From NCBI GenBank assembly GCA_963832725.1, contig CAWHVG010000005.1, forward strand, positions 620,001 through 684,000: DNA of 64,000 bases, read 5' to 3'. The notes beneath the pieces were generated by a model, which was given only the letters and a program-made list of their open reading frames with translations, was not told where the DNA came from and ran no database searches. The position numbers and the translations under genes were made by a program. Positions 40,111-51,000 of the stretch are shown in pieces. Every line of letters starts with the position of its first letter. The first letter of the stretch is position 1. The stretch is from JAEZBP01 sp963832725 (GTDB lineage: Bacteria > Myxococcota_A > Polyangia > Polyangiales > Sandaracinaceae).

Positions 40111-40947
40111 TCAGATCAGGGGGAGCCGGCGCACGCCGTCGGGCGAGACGGGGGCGGCGCGATCCTCGGCGTCGGACGCCACGGCGAGCCCGAGCTGCGA
40201 CCAGAGGCGACGATCGAGCAGGTGGCTGGCGCGCACGTTGGTGAGCGCCGCCAGCATGCTCTCACGCATCCGCGGCGCGAGCGCCTCGAGCGAAGCCAGC
40301 ACGCGCTTGACCTCCTGACGCTTGAGGTCGTCCTGCGAGCCGCAGAGATCGCAGGGCAGGATCGGAAAGCGAGAGAGCTCGGCGTAGCGCGCGATGACGT
40401 CCTCGGCGCAGTAGAGCAGCGGGCGGATGACCACGTTACGCCCGTCGTCGCTGACGAGCTTGGGCGGCATCGCCTTCAGCGAGCCCGTGTACATCAGGTT
40501 GAGCAGCAGCGTCTCGAGCGCATCGTCGCGGTGATGCCCGAGCGCGATCTTCGTGCAGCCGAGCGCTTCGGCCGTGTTGTAGAGGATGCCGCGCCTCAGC
40601 CGCGAGCAGAGCGAGCAGTAGGTGCTCGATGCCTCGAGCTTCTCGGTGACGATCGAGTAGGTGTCCTCGCGCACGATGTGGTGCTCGAAGCCGTTCTCGC
40701 GCAGCCAGTCCTCGAGCGGGCTCCCGTCGTAGCCCGGGTGACCTTGATCGAGGTGCACGGCGATCAGCGAGAAGCGGATTGGCGCCCGGCGCCGCGCTCG
40801 CTCGAGCAGGGAGAGCATCGCGTAGCTGTCCTTGCCCCCGCTGAGGCAGACCATCACCCGATCGCCGTCCGCCAGGAGGTCGAAGTCGCCGACGCACCGG
40901 CCGAAGGCGCGTGACAGCTCGCGTTCGATTCGTTCGCGCTCGCTCAT
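40111..40947 (-). CDS. ttcA: tRNA 2-thiocytidine synthetase TtcA family
   Basis: A 278-residue Fe-S and ATP-dependent enzyme that thiolates C32 of tRNAs. The PP-loop VCLSGGKDSYAML near residue 33, the cluster Cys pair YCSLCSRLRRG and the third Cys in LPCDLCGSQ are present, together with GHHRDDALETLLLNLMY. ATG 40947. It stands alone between a VWA gene and the PilZ-kinase. TtcA and TtuA-like members are hard to separate; CSLC favours TtcA. Confidence 0.9.
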   Translation of the reverse strand: MSERERIERELSRAFGRCVGDFDLLADGDRVMVCLSGGKDSYAMLSLLERARRRAPIRFSLIAVHLDQGHPGYDGSPLEDWLRENGFEHHIVREDTYSIVTEKLEASSTYCSLCSRLRRGILYNTAEALGCTKIALGHHRDDALETLLLNLMYTGSLKAMPPKLVSDDGRNVVIRPLLYCAEDVIARYAELSRFPILPCDLCGSQDDLKRQEVKRVLASLEALAPRMRESMLAALTNVRASHLLDRRLWSQLGLAVASDAEDRAAPVSPDGVRRLPLI

Positions 40948-41129
40948 TCGCCGGCTGGGGTAGCCGTCCGGCGAGGCCGGAGCAACCGGTCACGCGGCGC
41001 AGGCGCGGCATCGACGACTGCGCAAACGCGTCCGTTTCGCGACCTGCCGGCAGGGACCGACGGCTCGAATGCGCCGAGCGACCACGGCGGGGTTCAACGC
41101 CGCGCGCCGAGTGCTATCGTCCCCGTCAG

Positions 41130-43223
41130 ATGCCCGATGGTGCTCACTTCCGCCGGACCGCGCGGCAGCCCGTGGAGCTCTCCGTACGCTTCCGCAGGGA
41201 CGCCGAAGACGCGGCGCTGGAGCACTCGGGCAAGCTCCTCGACCTCGGCCTCGGAGGCGCGCAGGTCCGCAGCAGTCGCGCCCCGAGGGTGGGCACGCGG
41301 ATGCGCCTGACCCTGAGCGCGCCCTCGGCCTGGGATCCGCTGGAGCTGCCCGGCGAGGTCCGGTGGGTCGAGCCGAACGCCGACGGCGCCACCTTCGGGC
41401 TCGCGTTCGATGGGCTGAGCCGTGCACAGGCGGGCGCGCTCCACGAGCTTCTTTCGATTCAGCGGTTTCGCGGACGACGAGAGCGGGTCTTCCCGCGGGG
41501 AGCGCCGACAGTGAGTGGATTGGGCAGCGGAGCCGAGTCCAGCGAGCCCGGCCACGACGACGGCTACGCCGACTGGGTCGGTCGGATCCTCGACGATCGC
41601 TACCGCATCGACGGGCTGCTCGGCGAGGGCGGCATGGGCGCGGTCTTCGTCGGCGAGCACCTCAAGCTGATGAAGAAGGTGGCCATCAAGGTCATCCACC
41701 CGGAGTTCGCGGGCGACGGCGACGTGGCGGAGCGCTTCGCGCGCGAAGCGGTGGCGGCCGGACAGATGGACCACCCGCACGTGGCGAGCGCGACCGACTA
41801 CGGGACGCTGACCGAAGGCGGCGCGTACCTCGTCATGCAGTACGTGCGGGGCAACGCCCTCAGCGACCTGCTCGACGAGGAAGGCGCCGTGGGCTGGCTG
41901 CGCGCGTGCGAGATCGGCGCGCAGGTGGCGGACGCGCTCGCCGCCGCCCATCAGAAGGGCTACGTCCACCGCGATTCGAAGCCGGACAACGTCATGCTGG
42001 AGCCGCGCGACGACGGCAGCCGGCTGGTGAAGGTGCTCGACTTCGGCATCGCGCGCGTCGCCAGCGAGAAGGCGGTCGGCGCCGGCGGGCGGACGCTCAC
42101 CCGCGTCGGCACGGTGATCGGGACGCCCGGCTACATGGCGCCCGAGCAAGCGCTCGGCGAGACCGTCGACTACCGCGCGGACCTCTACGCGCTCGGTCTG
42201 CTCCTGCACGAGATGATCACCGGCAAGCCGGTCTTCGACCAGAAAGAGCTGACGGCGATCGTCACCCACCAGCTGACCGAGACGCCGACGCGGGTCAGGG
42301 AACTGGACGGAGGCGTGCCGCCCGAGCTCGACGAGCTGGTGGCCAGGCTCCTCGACCGGGACAAGGACGCCCGGCCGCAGTCGGCGGCGGAGGTCCGCGA
42401 GGTCCTGCGCAACCTCCTGCTCGGCGCGACGCTGCAGGCCGTCGCGAGCGGAGAGCACGAGCTGCCCAGGCTCAGCACCATCGAGCTGACCGGGACGGCC
42501 GATCGCGAGCCGACGCCGCTCGGGATCCCGCTGCCGGGGCGGAACAAAGACGCGACCGTGCCGCCGATTGTCGGGGCGGCGCCCACCGGGCAGGCGCACG
42601 CGCCGATCCGCAGGGCCACGGCCGTCGCCACGGCGAAGACGGCGCTCGCGCTCGGCCAGATGAAGAAGCAGGTCGAGCGGACCAGCTTGCCGGTGGGTCT
42701 CATCGGCATCGGCTGCGCGGGGTTGGCGGTGCTGACCCTGGGAATCGTCGGCATCGCGCTCGCGGTCGGCGGCGACGATCCTCCGCCGCTGGTCAAGCAC
42801 GAGCACTCGCAGCCGCTCCCGCCCCCGCCGGAGCCCGAGCAGCCGGAGACGACGGAAGGCGGCGAGGCGGCGGTCCCGCAAGCGCTGGCCCAGCCGATGG
42901 CCGATTCGCTCATCTCCGACGAGACTCGGACGCGCCGCCGCGCCGCGAGCGCGGTGATGGACTACCAGCCCCAAACCGACGTGCCGCCCTTCCTGGTCGC
43001 CGTGGCCGAGCTCGAGCGCGGCCGGAGCTGCCGGCAGAAGAAGGAGAAGGTCGAGGAGCTCCAGCAGATCGGCGACCCGCGCGCGATCCCGGTCCTGGAG
43101 CGGCTCGACGCGGAGCCGCACGACGGCTGCCACCGCCTCTTCCGGCGCTACGACTGCTACCACTGCCTCCGCGACGAGCTGCAGACCGCGCTCACCTCGC
43201 TCCGCGGGCAGGTGAACGACTGA
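41130..43223 (+). CDS. PilZ domain fused to a membrane-anchored Ser/Thr kinase
   Basis: A 697-residue protein. Residues 5-105 form a PilZ domain (RRTARQPVELSVRF, DLGLGGAQVRS, GLAFDGLS), which may bind cyclic-di-GMP, though the RxxxR-DxSxxG pattern is degenerate. Residues about 150-415 are a kinase: YRIDGLLGEGGMGAVFVGEH, VAIKVIHPE, HRDSKPDN (Ser for the usual Leu), DFGIARVAS, GTPGYMAPEQAL. A membrane helix lies near 525-545 (LIGIGCAGLAVLTLGIVGIALAV), followed by a Pro-rich linker and a helical Cys-containing extracytoplasmic tail (about 620-697). The fusion suggests second-messenger control of phosphorylation; a myxobacterial style. Confidence 0.92.
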   Translation: MPDGAHFRRTARQPVELSVRFRRDAEDAALEHSGKLLDLGLGGAQVRSSRAPRVGTRMRLTLSAPSAWDPLELPGEVRWVEPNADGATFGLAFDGLSRAQAGALHELLSIQRFRGRRERVFPRGAPTVSGLGSGAESSEPGHDDGYADWVGRILDDRYRIDGLLGEGGMGAVFVGEHLKLMKKVAIKVIHPEFAGDGDVAERFAREAVAAGQMDHPHVASATDYGTLTEGGAYLVMQYVRGNALSDLLDEEGAVGWLRACEIGAQVADALAAAHQKGYVHRDSKPDNVMLEPRDDGSRLVKVLDFGIARVASEKAVGAGGRTLTRVGTVIGTPGYMAPEQALGETVDYRADLYALGLLLHEMITGKPVFDQKELTAIVTHQLTETPTRVRELDGGVPPELDELVARLLDRDKDARPQSAAEVREVLRNLLLGATLQAVASGEHELPRLSTIELTGTADREPTPLGIPLPGRNKDATVPPIVGAAPTGQAHAPIRRATAVATAKTALALGQMKKQVERTSLPVGLIGIGCAGLAVLTLGIVGIALAVGGDDPPPLVKHEHSQPLPPPPEPEQPETTEGGEAAVPQALAQPMADSLISDETRTRRRAASAVMDYQPQTDVPPFLVAVAELERGRSCRQKKEKVEELQQIGDPRAIPVLERLDAEPHDGCHRLFRRYDCYHCLRDELQTALTSLRGQVND

Positions 43224-43422
43224 AGCTCGGTCGCGACCTCGTCCGCCACCGATTGCGAGCCGGCTCCGATCTCACCACGAAGCTCGGGCCTCCTCGAGAG
43301 CGCTCGGCTCACGCATCGTGGGCTCGTGGTCTCGACGCGGACCGCCGAAGGCCTTCGGAGGCGCTCCGTCCGTGGCGCGAGCTCGATCAGGTTCGAGGCG
43401 CCGGCACCGCGATATGCTGATG

Positions 43423-43452
43423 CACGATCAACATTGATCAATGTTGATCGTG
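43423..43452. promoter_or_regulatory. Perfect 30-bp AT-rich palindrome
   Basis: CACGATCAACATTGA is followed directly by its exact reverse complement. It sits 9 bp past the hisD stop, between convergent genes, in a GC-rich background. It could be a terminator hairpin or a protein-binding site; the lack of a loop favours a binding site or cruciform. Confidence 0.6.
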
Positions 43453-43461
43453 AGAATCAAC

Positions 43462-44730
43462 CTATCGCCTGCGGGCGGCGACGGCGCGGGCGTGGGCCTC
43501 GAGCCCTTCCAGGCGCGCCAGCGACTCGAGCAGGTCGGCCTGGGCGCGGATGGCCTCGGGCTGGTAGCGGATGATCGACGTGCGGACGACGAAGTCGTAG
43601 ACGCCGAGCGGCGAGCTGAAGCGCGCGGCGCCTCCCGTGGGCAGCACGTGGCTCGGCCCCGCCGCGTAGTCGCCGGCCGCCTCCGGCGTGTGATCGCCCA
43701 TGAACACGGCGCCGGCCGCGCCGATGCGGTCGAAGAGCGCCTCCGGATCGCGCACGGCCAAGGCGAGGTGCTCGGCCGCGAGCGCGTCGGCCACGCGCGC
43801 CGCCTCGTCCAGATCGCCGGCGACGAAGCAGCTCGCGTGGTCGCGGATCGAGGCCTCGGCCACCGCGCGCCGCGGGAGCGTCGCCAGCTGCCGCTCGAGC
43901 GCCTCGGCGACGCGATCCGCCTGCTGCCGCGAGAGCGTGACCAGGAGCGCGTAGGCGTCTTCGTCGTGCTCCGCCTGCGAGAGCAGATCGGCGGCGACGA
44001 CCTCGGGATCCGCCTCGTCATCGGCGACGACGAGGATCTCGCTCGGGCCGGCGATGCCGTCGATGTCGACCAACCCGAACACCAACCGCTTCGCGCAGGC
44101 CACGTAGATGTTCCCGGGGCCGACGATCTTGTCGACGCGGCGCACCGTCCGAGTGCCGAGCGCCAGCGCGCCGATCGCCTGCGCCCCGCCGGCGTCGATC
44201 ACCTCGGTGACGCCCGCGAGCTCCGCCGCCGCCAGCACCTCGGGCGTCGGTCGCGGCGTCGCCAGCACGATGCGCGGGACACCCGCCACCGCAGCCGGGA
44301 TGGCGGTCATCAGCACGGACGAGGGGTAGCGCGCCTTGCCGCCGGGCGCGTACACGCCGGCCGCCGCCACCGGACGCACGCGCTGGCCGAGCGTGATGCC
44401 GTCCTCGTCGTAGCGGAAGCCGGGGTCGCGCTGGTGCTCGTGGTAGGCCCGCACCCGCTCGGCCGCCACGGCGAGCGCCGCCCTCACTTCCGTGGGCGCC
44501 GACGCCGCGTCGCGCCGCCACGCATCCTCCGGGACGACCACGCTCTCGGGGCGGCGGCTCTCGAAGCGCTCGGCGAGCTCGAGGACGGCCTCGTCGCCGC
44601 GATCCCGGACGGCATCCAGGATGGCTCGCACGTCGGGCTCGACCCGAGCGAGATCCGCGTCGCCGCGCCGCGCCAGGCCCGACAGCGCGCGCTCGTACTC
44701 CTCGCTGCCACGCTCGTGGATCCGCATCAT
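43462..44730 (-). CDS. hisD: Histidinol dehydrogenase
   Basis: A 422-residue enzyme that oxidises L-histidinol to histidine in two NAD-dependent steps. Conserved parts are all visible: GGKARYPSSVLMTAIPA, DKIVGPGNIYVACAKRLVFG, the zinc ligands in LLSQAEHDEDA, and FMGDHTPEAAGDYAAGPSHVLPTGGAARF. ATG 44730 (with a second ATG next to it) is used; the longer frame upstream lacks support. It is not in a his operon here, since neither flank is a histidine gene, so its regulation is probably separate. Confidence 0.96.
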   Translation of the reverse strand: MMRIHERGSEEYERALSGLARRGDADLARVEPDVRAILDAVRDRGDEAVLELAERFESRRPESVVVPEDAWRRDAASAPTEVRAALAVAAERVRAYHEHQRDPGFRYDEDGITLGQRVRPVAAAGVYAPGGKARYPSSVLMTAIPAAVAGVPRIVLATPRPTPEVLAAAELAGVTEVIDAGGAQAIGALALGTRTVRRVDKIVGPGNIYVACAKRLVFGLVDIDGIAGPSEILVVADDEADPEVVAADLLSQAEHDEDAYALLVTLSRQQADRVAEALERQLATLPRRAVAEASIRDHASCFVAGDLDEAARVADALAAEHLALAVRDPEALFDRIGAAGAVFMGDHTPEAAGDYAAGPSHVLPTGGAARFSSPLGVYDFVVRTSIIRYQPEAIRAQADLLESLARLEGLEAHARAVAARRR

Positions 44731-44816
44731 GCCGGCTGTTGTAGCCCGGCCGTCTGCACGACGCCCGCAAACGATCCTCGTCGGACGGTGCCGCCCTATG
44801 CCATCATCGGCCACCG

Positions 44817-46491
44817 ATGACCGGCGCCCGGCAGCTCCCCGAGCCGCTGGCGCAGGGCGATCTGAGCCGTACGCCCTTCGCCCACGTGCTCCTCTACGTG
44901 CAGAAGCGCGCGCTCGGGGGGACCCTCGTCGTCTGGCGGCCGCAGGCCGGGGAGGAGCGGCCCAAGCAGGACCGCATCCGCTTCGAGCTGGGCGTGCCGG
45001 TGGCCGCGAGACTGAGCGAGAAGAGCTCGCGCCTCGAGCGCGGACTCCTGCCGCTCTTCGCGCGAAGACACGGACCTTACGCGTTCTACGCCGACATCGA
45101 CCTGGTCGGCGACGGCGAAGGCATCCGCACCGGCGAGGTCGACGTGCTGCCTCTGATCACCGCGTCGCTGCGCGGCTCGTCGCGCGACGACGTGGTGTCG
45201 CACGTGGTGTCGAGCTTCGGCGACGCCAAGCTGCGCCTGGAGGTCGGCGTCGACGTGGACCGCTTCGGTCTCTTGCCCGACGAGCGCGCGTTCGTGGACC
45301 TGCTCCGCGCCGAGCCGATGAGCGCCGCGCGGCTGGCGGAGCTGAGCCCGCTGCCGCCCAAGATGGCCGCGCGCATCGTCTACCTCTTGGCGCTGACCAA
45401 GTCGGTCGCCCCGTGGGAAGGCGAGATTCGAGCCGAAGCGGGAGAGCAAGCCGCACCCGCCGAGCCCGGCCCGCGCCACCACGTCGGCGACGAGCTCGGG
45501 CGCGCGGAGCCTCGACGCGGCTCCCGCCGGGCACGCCGATCCTGGCGCGAGCGCCTCCCCGATCGGCAGGCCGACCAACAACCCGAGCGCCTCCCCGGTC
45601 GGCAGGCCGAGCGCCTCCCCAGTCGGCAGGCCGAGCGGCAGGCCGAGCCCCAAGCCGGCCCAGAGCGACCGACCGTCGTCCCCTCCCCCGCCGCCGCCGG
45701 ACCTGTCGAGCGACCTCCGCGCGTTCTGGAACCTGGTGAAGGAGCGCACCGACTCGATCGACGGCGAGAACTACTTCGAGATGCTGGGCGTGCCGCGCGA
45801 CGCGCCGGCGAGCTCCATTCAGAAGGCGTACTTCAACCTCGTCAAGAAGTGGCATCCGGACCGGATCCCGAAGGAGCTCTCGGAGCTCCACCCCTACGTC
45901 GAGCGCATCTTCCGCTACCTGACGCGGGCCCACGAGACGCTCTCGGACGACGAGAAGCGCGGTCCCTACCTGACGACGGTGCAGGACGGCGGCGGCACAC
46001 CGGCGGCGGACCGCCAGCTCGCGTCGATCGTGCAAGCGGCGATGGAGTTCCGGAAGGTCGAAGTGCTCATGCGCCGCCGCGAGTGGGCCGAAGCGCTGAG
46101 GCTCGTCGACGAGATCCTCTCCGTCTCGGACGACGACCCGGACTACCACGCCACGCGAGGCTGGCTGCTCTTCCAACAGCACCCCACCGACACGGCGATG
46201 CGCGCCTCGGCGCTGGCATCGATTGAGAGCGCGCTCGAGCTGAGCGAGAGGCACGACAAAGCGCACTACTACAAGGGCATGATCCTGCAGCGGGCGGGCC
46301 GCGCGCGGGAGGCCGCGGACTGCTTCCGCAAGGCGGCCGAGATCAACCCGAAGAACATCGAAGCGGTGCGGATGGTCCGCCTGGCCGACATGCGGAGCGG
46401 CGACGAGCCTTCGGGCGGAGCCGGCGCGAGCGAATCCGGCACCGTCAAGCGCGACTCCCTCTTCGGCAAGCTCTTCGGCGGCAAGAAGTAG
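44817..46491 (+). CDS. DUF4388-type domain fused to a DnaJ domain and TPR-like tail (one frameshift)
   Basis: ATG 44817 starts a DUF4388/PATAN-like domain (about 1-190: GDLSRTPFAHVLLYVQKRALG, RIRFELGVPVAARL). After a shift at 45498-45500 (GGG for GG) comes a Pro-rich linker with three PSASPVGR repeats, then a J domain (about 315-385) with the HPD motif in KKWHPDRIPK and NYFEMLGVPRDAPASS, and a TPR-like C-terminus (LRLVDEILSVSDDDPDYHAT, AHYYKGMILQRAGRAREAAD). About 557 residues. The J domain would stimulate a DnaK; the rest resembles myxobacterial signalling adaptors. Divergent from hisD. Confidence 0.82.
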
Positions 46492-46576
46492 GTCGCCGGG
46501 TCGTCTTGAAGTCTCGTTACCGACGTCCCCCTTCGTCGGCGTCCGCGAGACGAGGACGCGGGAGACGAGGTCGCGC

Positions 46577-46996
46577 TCAGCCGGCCAGCGCGATGCGGCG
46601 GACCGTCTCCGCGTAGTCCACCCGGGACCTGCGCGTCGGCACCGGCGGAGGGAATCCGGCGAGGCGCACCAGGAGCTCCGCCCGCACATCGCGCTCCACG
46701 TGGAGGAAGCGCACGCCCGCGCAATAGCCCGGATCCCCGGCACGCCAGCCTTCGATGACGCGGGCGACCTCTCCTTCCGCGTCGATCCACGCCCCGTCGC
46801 GCGGCGCGAGGAAGCTGAGCATCACGCGGTCGCCGGGGTGCACCGACGCGTCACACGCGAGCAGCGCGCCCCGCGGCGAGAGGTCCAGGATGCGCTCACC
46901 GATGAGCTGGAAGCGGCCCAGCTCGACGGCTTGGCAGCGAGCACGGTAGTGCCGCCGCAAGCTGCGGCGACGGTGAATGGGTACGAGGACGGCCAT
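46577..46996 (-). CDS. PilZ domain protein
   Basis: A 139-residue protein of one PilZ domain, a cyclic-di-GMP receptor fold. The RxxxR motif is in RRSLRRHYRARC, the second motif in DLSPRGALLAC, and the strand GEVARVIEGWRAGDPGYCAGVRFLHV fits. ATG 46996. It converges on the DUF4388-DnaJ gene. Output is unknown. Confidence 0.8.
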   Translation of the reverse strand: MAVLVPIHRRRSLRRHYRARCQAVELGRFQLIGERILDLSPRGALLACDASVHPGDRVMLSFLAPRDGAWIDAEGEVARVIEGWRAGDPGYCAGVRFLHVERDVRAELLVRLAGFPPPVPTRRSRVDYAETVRRIALAG

Positions 46997-47070
46997 GCGT
47001 CATCGTACGTCGCCGCGGCCGAGCGCCGAAGAAAGCGGCGAGGTCGTGCTCAGGCCCGGCGGAGGAGGCG

Positions 47071-47931
47071 TCAGCGAACGGCGAGCGGGAAGGTCCGCGC
47101 CGCCGCCACGCGCGCGAAGGCGGCGTCGATGCCGGTCGCGTCGAAGGAGGTGACCCTCACTCGGCGAACGACCAGCCGCGCTTCGGGATCCGCGGAGAGC
47201 GTCGCGACGTCGGCGGCGCCGATGCGGAAGTTGCCTTCGTCGTGCCCGAGGCAGGCGAGCGTCTGCGCTCCCGCGCTGACCTCGATCTCCACCAGGTCCC
47301 GCGGGTCCTCGGCGTCCCACTGCAAGGTCAGGGCGCCTGCGCGCGTGATCTCGGTCAGGCGGCCGTCGAGGCCGGCGAAGGTCCCGTCGGCGCCGACCAG
47401 GCGCACGCCCACCGGCTCGGACGGAGCGGGCACGCTCACGTCGAACGCGCCGATCTCGACGCCGCCCTCGGCGACGAAGCGGTACTCGTCCACCTCGGGC
47501 TCCGGCATCGGCAGGGCCGCGTCACCCGCGTAGAACACGCCGGCGAGCACGCTGGCCAGATCCGGGAACGTCCGGGGCGAGAGCCGCGCCTCGGTGTCCG
47601 CCACACCGACGTGCAGCGCGCCCACGTCGAGCAGCTCGACGTCCGCACCTTCGGCGCCCAGCTCGCCCGTCGGGTCCACCAGCGCGCAACCCCCGACCTC
47701 GGCCGCCGAGCGCGTGCCCAGGAGCTGCATCACCGAGTTGCCGTCGATGCCCTGGTAGCGGGCGAAAGCCGCGCGCAGCACCGTGCGGCCGCTGCCGTCG
47801 ACGGTGGATCGCTCGACGTGGAGCACGCCCACGGAGCCGCTGAGCGCGCTCGTGTCGACGCCGGTCGCGGCCTCGGTGCCGCATCCGACCATGGCGAGCA
47901 GAGCAAGCGTGATGAATAGGCGAGCGCGCAT
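47071..47931 (-). CDS. Lipoprotein of unknown function
   Basis: A 286-residue exported lipoprotein with lipobox LLAMVGC. The mature part is strand-rich with a helical end (VGVLHVERSTVDGSGRTVLR, DVELLDVGALHVGVADTEAR, LTLQWDAEDPRDLVEIEVSA). No known domain is recognised. ATG 47931; a longer frame upstream is not supported. Confidence 0.75.
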   Translation of the reverse strand: MRARLFITLALLAMVGCGTEAATGVDTSALSGSVGVLHVERSTVDGSGRTVLRAAFARYQGIDGNSVMQLLGTRSAAEVGGCALVDPTGELGAEGADVELLDVGALHVGVADTEARLSPRTFPDLASVLAGVFYAGDAALPMPEPEVDEYRFVAEGGVEIGAFDVSVPAPSEPVGVRLVGADGTFAGLDGRLTEITRAGALTLQWDAEDPRDLVEIEVSAGAQTLACLGHDEGNFRIGAADVATLSADPEARLVVRRVRVTSFDATGIDAAFARVAAARTFPLAVR

Positions 47932-48046
47932 TCGTGTGCCCCGGTCCGCGAGGACCCCGACCTGCACGATTATATGGACCGCATCGCGAGCGCACAAGCA
48001 GACGGCACGTCGGGCGGCGACGCGAAGGCCTTCCTCGCCTCTCACC

Positions 48047-51000
48047 TCACGCGCCGAGCAGCGCCAAGAGCTCCGACGCGTCGAGGCGCGCGTTGCCCTC
48101 CGCACCGTCCAGCAAGCCTCGCGCCAGCTCGCGCTTCTCCCCGTGGAGCTCGAGCACCCGCTCCTCGATGGTCCCCTGCGAGACCAACCGGATCACCGTC
48201 ACCGGCTTGGTCTGCCCGATCCGGTGAGAGCGGTCGCTAGCCTGATCCTCGACCGCGGGGTTCCACCACGGATCGAGGTGGATGACCGTGTCGGCGGCCG
48301 TGAGGTTGAGGCCCGTCCCTCCCGCTTTCAGCGAGATCAAGAAGAAGGGCATCGTGCCCTCCTGGAAGCGGCGCACCCGCTTCGTTCGCTCGCCCGCGGG
48401 GGTCGATCCGTCGAGGTAGAGGTACTCGTGCCCGGCGTCGTCGAGCGCGCGCAGGACGATGTCGAGGTGGGTCGTGAACTGGCTGAAGATGAGCGCCCGA
48501 TGCCCTTCGCGGACGAGATTGTCGGCCAGCGCCAGCAGCTCCGCGAGCTTGGACGATCGCACCGGGGAGGAAGGGTCCACGAGCGCGGGGTGGCAGGCCA
48601 GGCGACGCAGGCGCATCAGCGCGGCCAAGAGCGCGAAGCGGCGCTTGCCCGGGTTCTCCCCCGGCGGCTGAGCGTCTCCAGCGCGCGCCGGCGCTCGAGC
48701 TCGTAGAGGGCTTGCTCTTGTTGGGAGAGCTCGACCACCCGCACGACCTCGGTCCGATCCGGCAGCTCGGGCGCGACCTGCTCCTTGGTGCGCCGCAAGA
48801 GGAAGGGGGCGAGCAGCTGGCGCAGCGACGCGAGCGCCTCCGAGTCACCGTCGCGCTCGATCGGCGCGGCGAAACGCGCCTTGAAGTGCTCGGGCGGACC
48901 GAGCAACCCGGGCACGAGCACGTCCACGATGCTCCAGAGCTCGCCGAGGTGGTTCTCGAGGGGCGTACCGCTGAGGGCCAAGCGAAAGTCGGCGCGCAGG
49001 CGAGCCGCGGCCTCGCGGCGGCGGGTCTCCGGATTCTTCAGCGCTTGCGCCTCGTCGAAGACCAGCGTCGCCAGCTCCGTCTCCGCGAGCTCGGCCACGT
49101 CGCGGACGAGGATGTCGTAGCTGGTGACGAGGACGTCGCCCGGGCCGAGCGCGCCCGCCTGCTTCTTCCGGTCGCCGCCGCGATAGACGCGGACCCGAAG
49201 CTGCGGCGCGAAGCGCGCGGCCTCGGCGCGCCAGTTGTCGGCCACCGAGGTCGGGCACACGATGAGCGCCGGACCGAGCTCGGATCGCGCGACCAAGAGG
49301 GCCAGCGCCTGCAAGGTCTTCCCGAGCCCCATGTCGTCGGCGAGGCACGCGCCGCGCGACCAGCTCGACGTCCGCAGCAGCCAGCGGACGCCTTCCTCCT
49401 GATACGGGCGGAGCGTCGCCGAGAGCGCGGGGATCGGCGGCTCCATGCGCCCGGCCTCGGTCAACCGCTCGCACATGGCCGCGAAGCCCGGATCCGGCAG
49501 GACTGCCTCCGGCAGCAGGTCGCGGAGCCGCCCGGCCGCCTCCGGCGCCATCACGAGCTCGGCGTCCTCCTCGAAGACGACGTCGGCGACGGCGCCGAGC
49601 TTACGCCGCAGATCGTCTTCCAGCCGCGCGAAGCGCCCCGGCGCCAGCTCGACGAAGCGCCGCCCCTCGCGCACCGCGCGCATCACGGCGACGAGGCTGA
49701 TCGAGGCCTCGTCGAACGAGAGCTCGCCGCGCAACGCCAGCCAGTGGTCGACACCCTTCGTCTGCGCCTTCAGGCGGTCGAAGCCGGCGCGGCCGACGAC
49801 CTCCCACGGGCGGATCCCCTCGGGCCACTCCACGCGGACGACGTCCTCGAGCTCGCGCGCCGCCACCAGGAGCTCCAGCGCGTCCTCCGGCGCGTCGACC
49901 AGCCAGGCCCAGCGTCCGTCCGGCTCGGCCCGGTCGAGCCGCAGCCCCGCGATCGCCTCGTCGGCACGTTGCCGCTCCAGATCGATGTCCCGCTCTGCGT
50001 AGCGGCGCCCCGCGTCGGCGGGAGCGAAGAGGTGGCGCGGGCCCTCGCCCGGCGGATGGACCGGCCCGTCCGGGACAGGGCGCACCTTGAGCTCGACGCG
50101 GAGACCGCCACCGGGCAGGGGCTCGAGCTGGGCGCGCGGCACGGCATCCGCCTCGACGTGCTCGCCCCGCAGCCGAGGAGGGACGCGCAGGCCGACGCTC
50201 GCCGGCAGCCGACCCAGGAGCGCCAGCAGCGCCTCGTCCGCCTTGCGGGGGATGCCCGTGGGGAAGCGCGCCGCGAGCGCCGCCATGTCGCCGAGCACCG
50301 GCGGGACGGAAGCGACGATCAGCTCCGCTCGCGGGAGGTTCAGCCGCGCGAACGTATCGGTCGGCACCACCCCCTCCACCACGTCGGCGGGGCTCAGCTC
50401 GAGCTCGCCGGCCGAGAAGCCGAGCCAGCTCTCGCCGGCCTGTTCGCGGACGTCCACCTCCAACGCCGTCCGGCGCACCCGAAGCGCGCGCTTCGGGTTC
50501 TTTCCCAGGACCACGCGCGGGTGGCCCACCAGCGCCTGCAGGAGCGCTCCCTCGTCGGTGCTCCATTGCGAGGCGCCGCGCGCCGCCCATGCGTCCAGCG
50601 CGCGGCGATCGCGCGCGTCGAGATCGGAGCGCGCGGCCAGCGCCGTGGCGTCGGCGGCGCGGCCCCGGGTCCAACCGCGCTTGTTTCGCCGCTGCACGGC
50701 GGGACCCACGTGCACGCCACGGCCGTCGTAATCGACGCGCCACACGATCCGCTCCTCGGAGCCGACCGGCGCTTCCGCCGGCGCCGTCACCACCCGCGAG
50801 AGCCCTTCGAGCAAGCGGCTCCACTGCGGGCGACCGAGGGTGGACACCAGCCCCTCGTGCAGCGGGTGCGCCTCGTCGGTCAGGATGTCGAGCGCCAGCT
50901 CGGCGGCGAGCCGCACGGCCGATTGCGTGCTCGCGTGGAGGCCGCCCGTCCCATCGGTGCTGGCCAGCGCGCGCCCGTCGCGCTCCTCGGTGAGCGCGAC

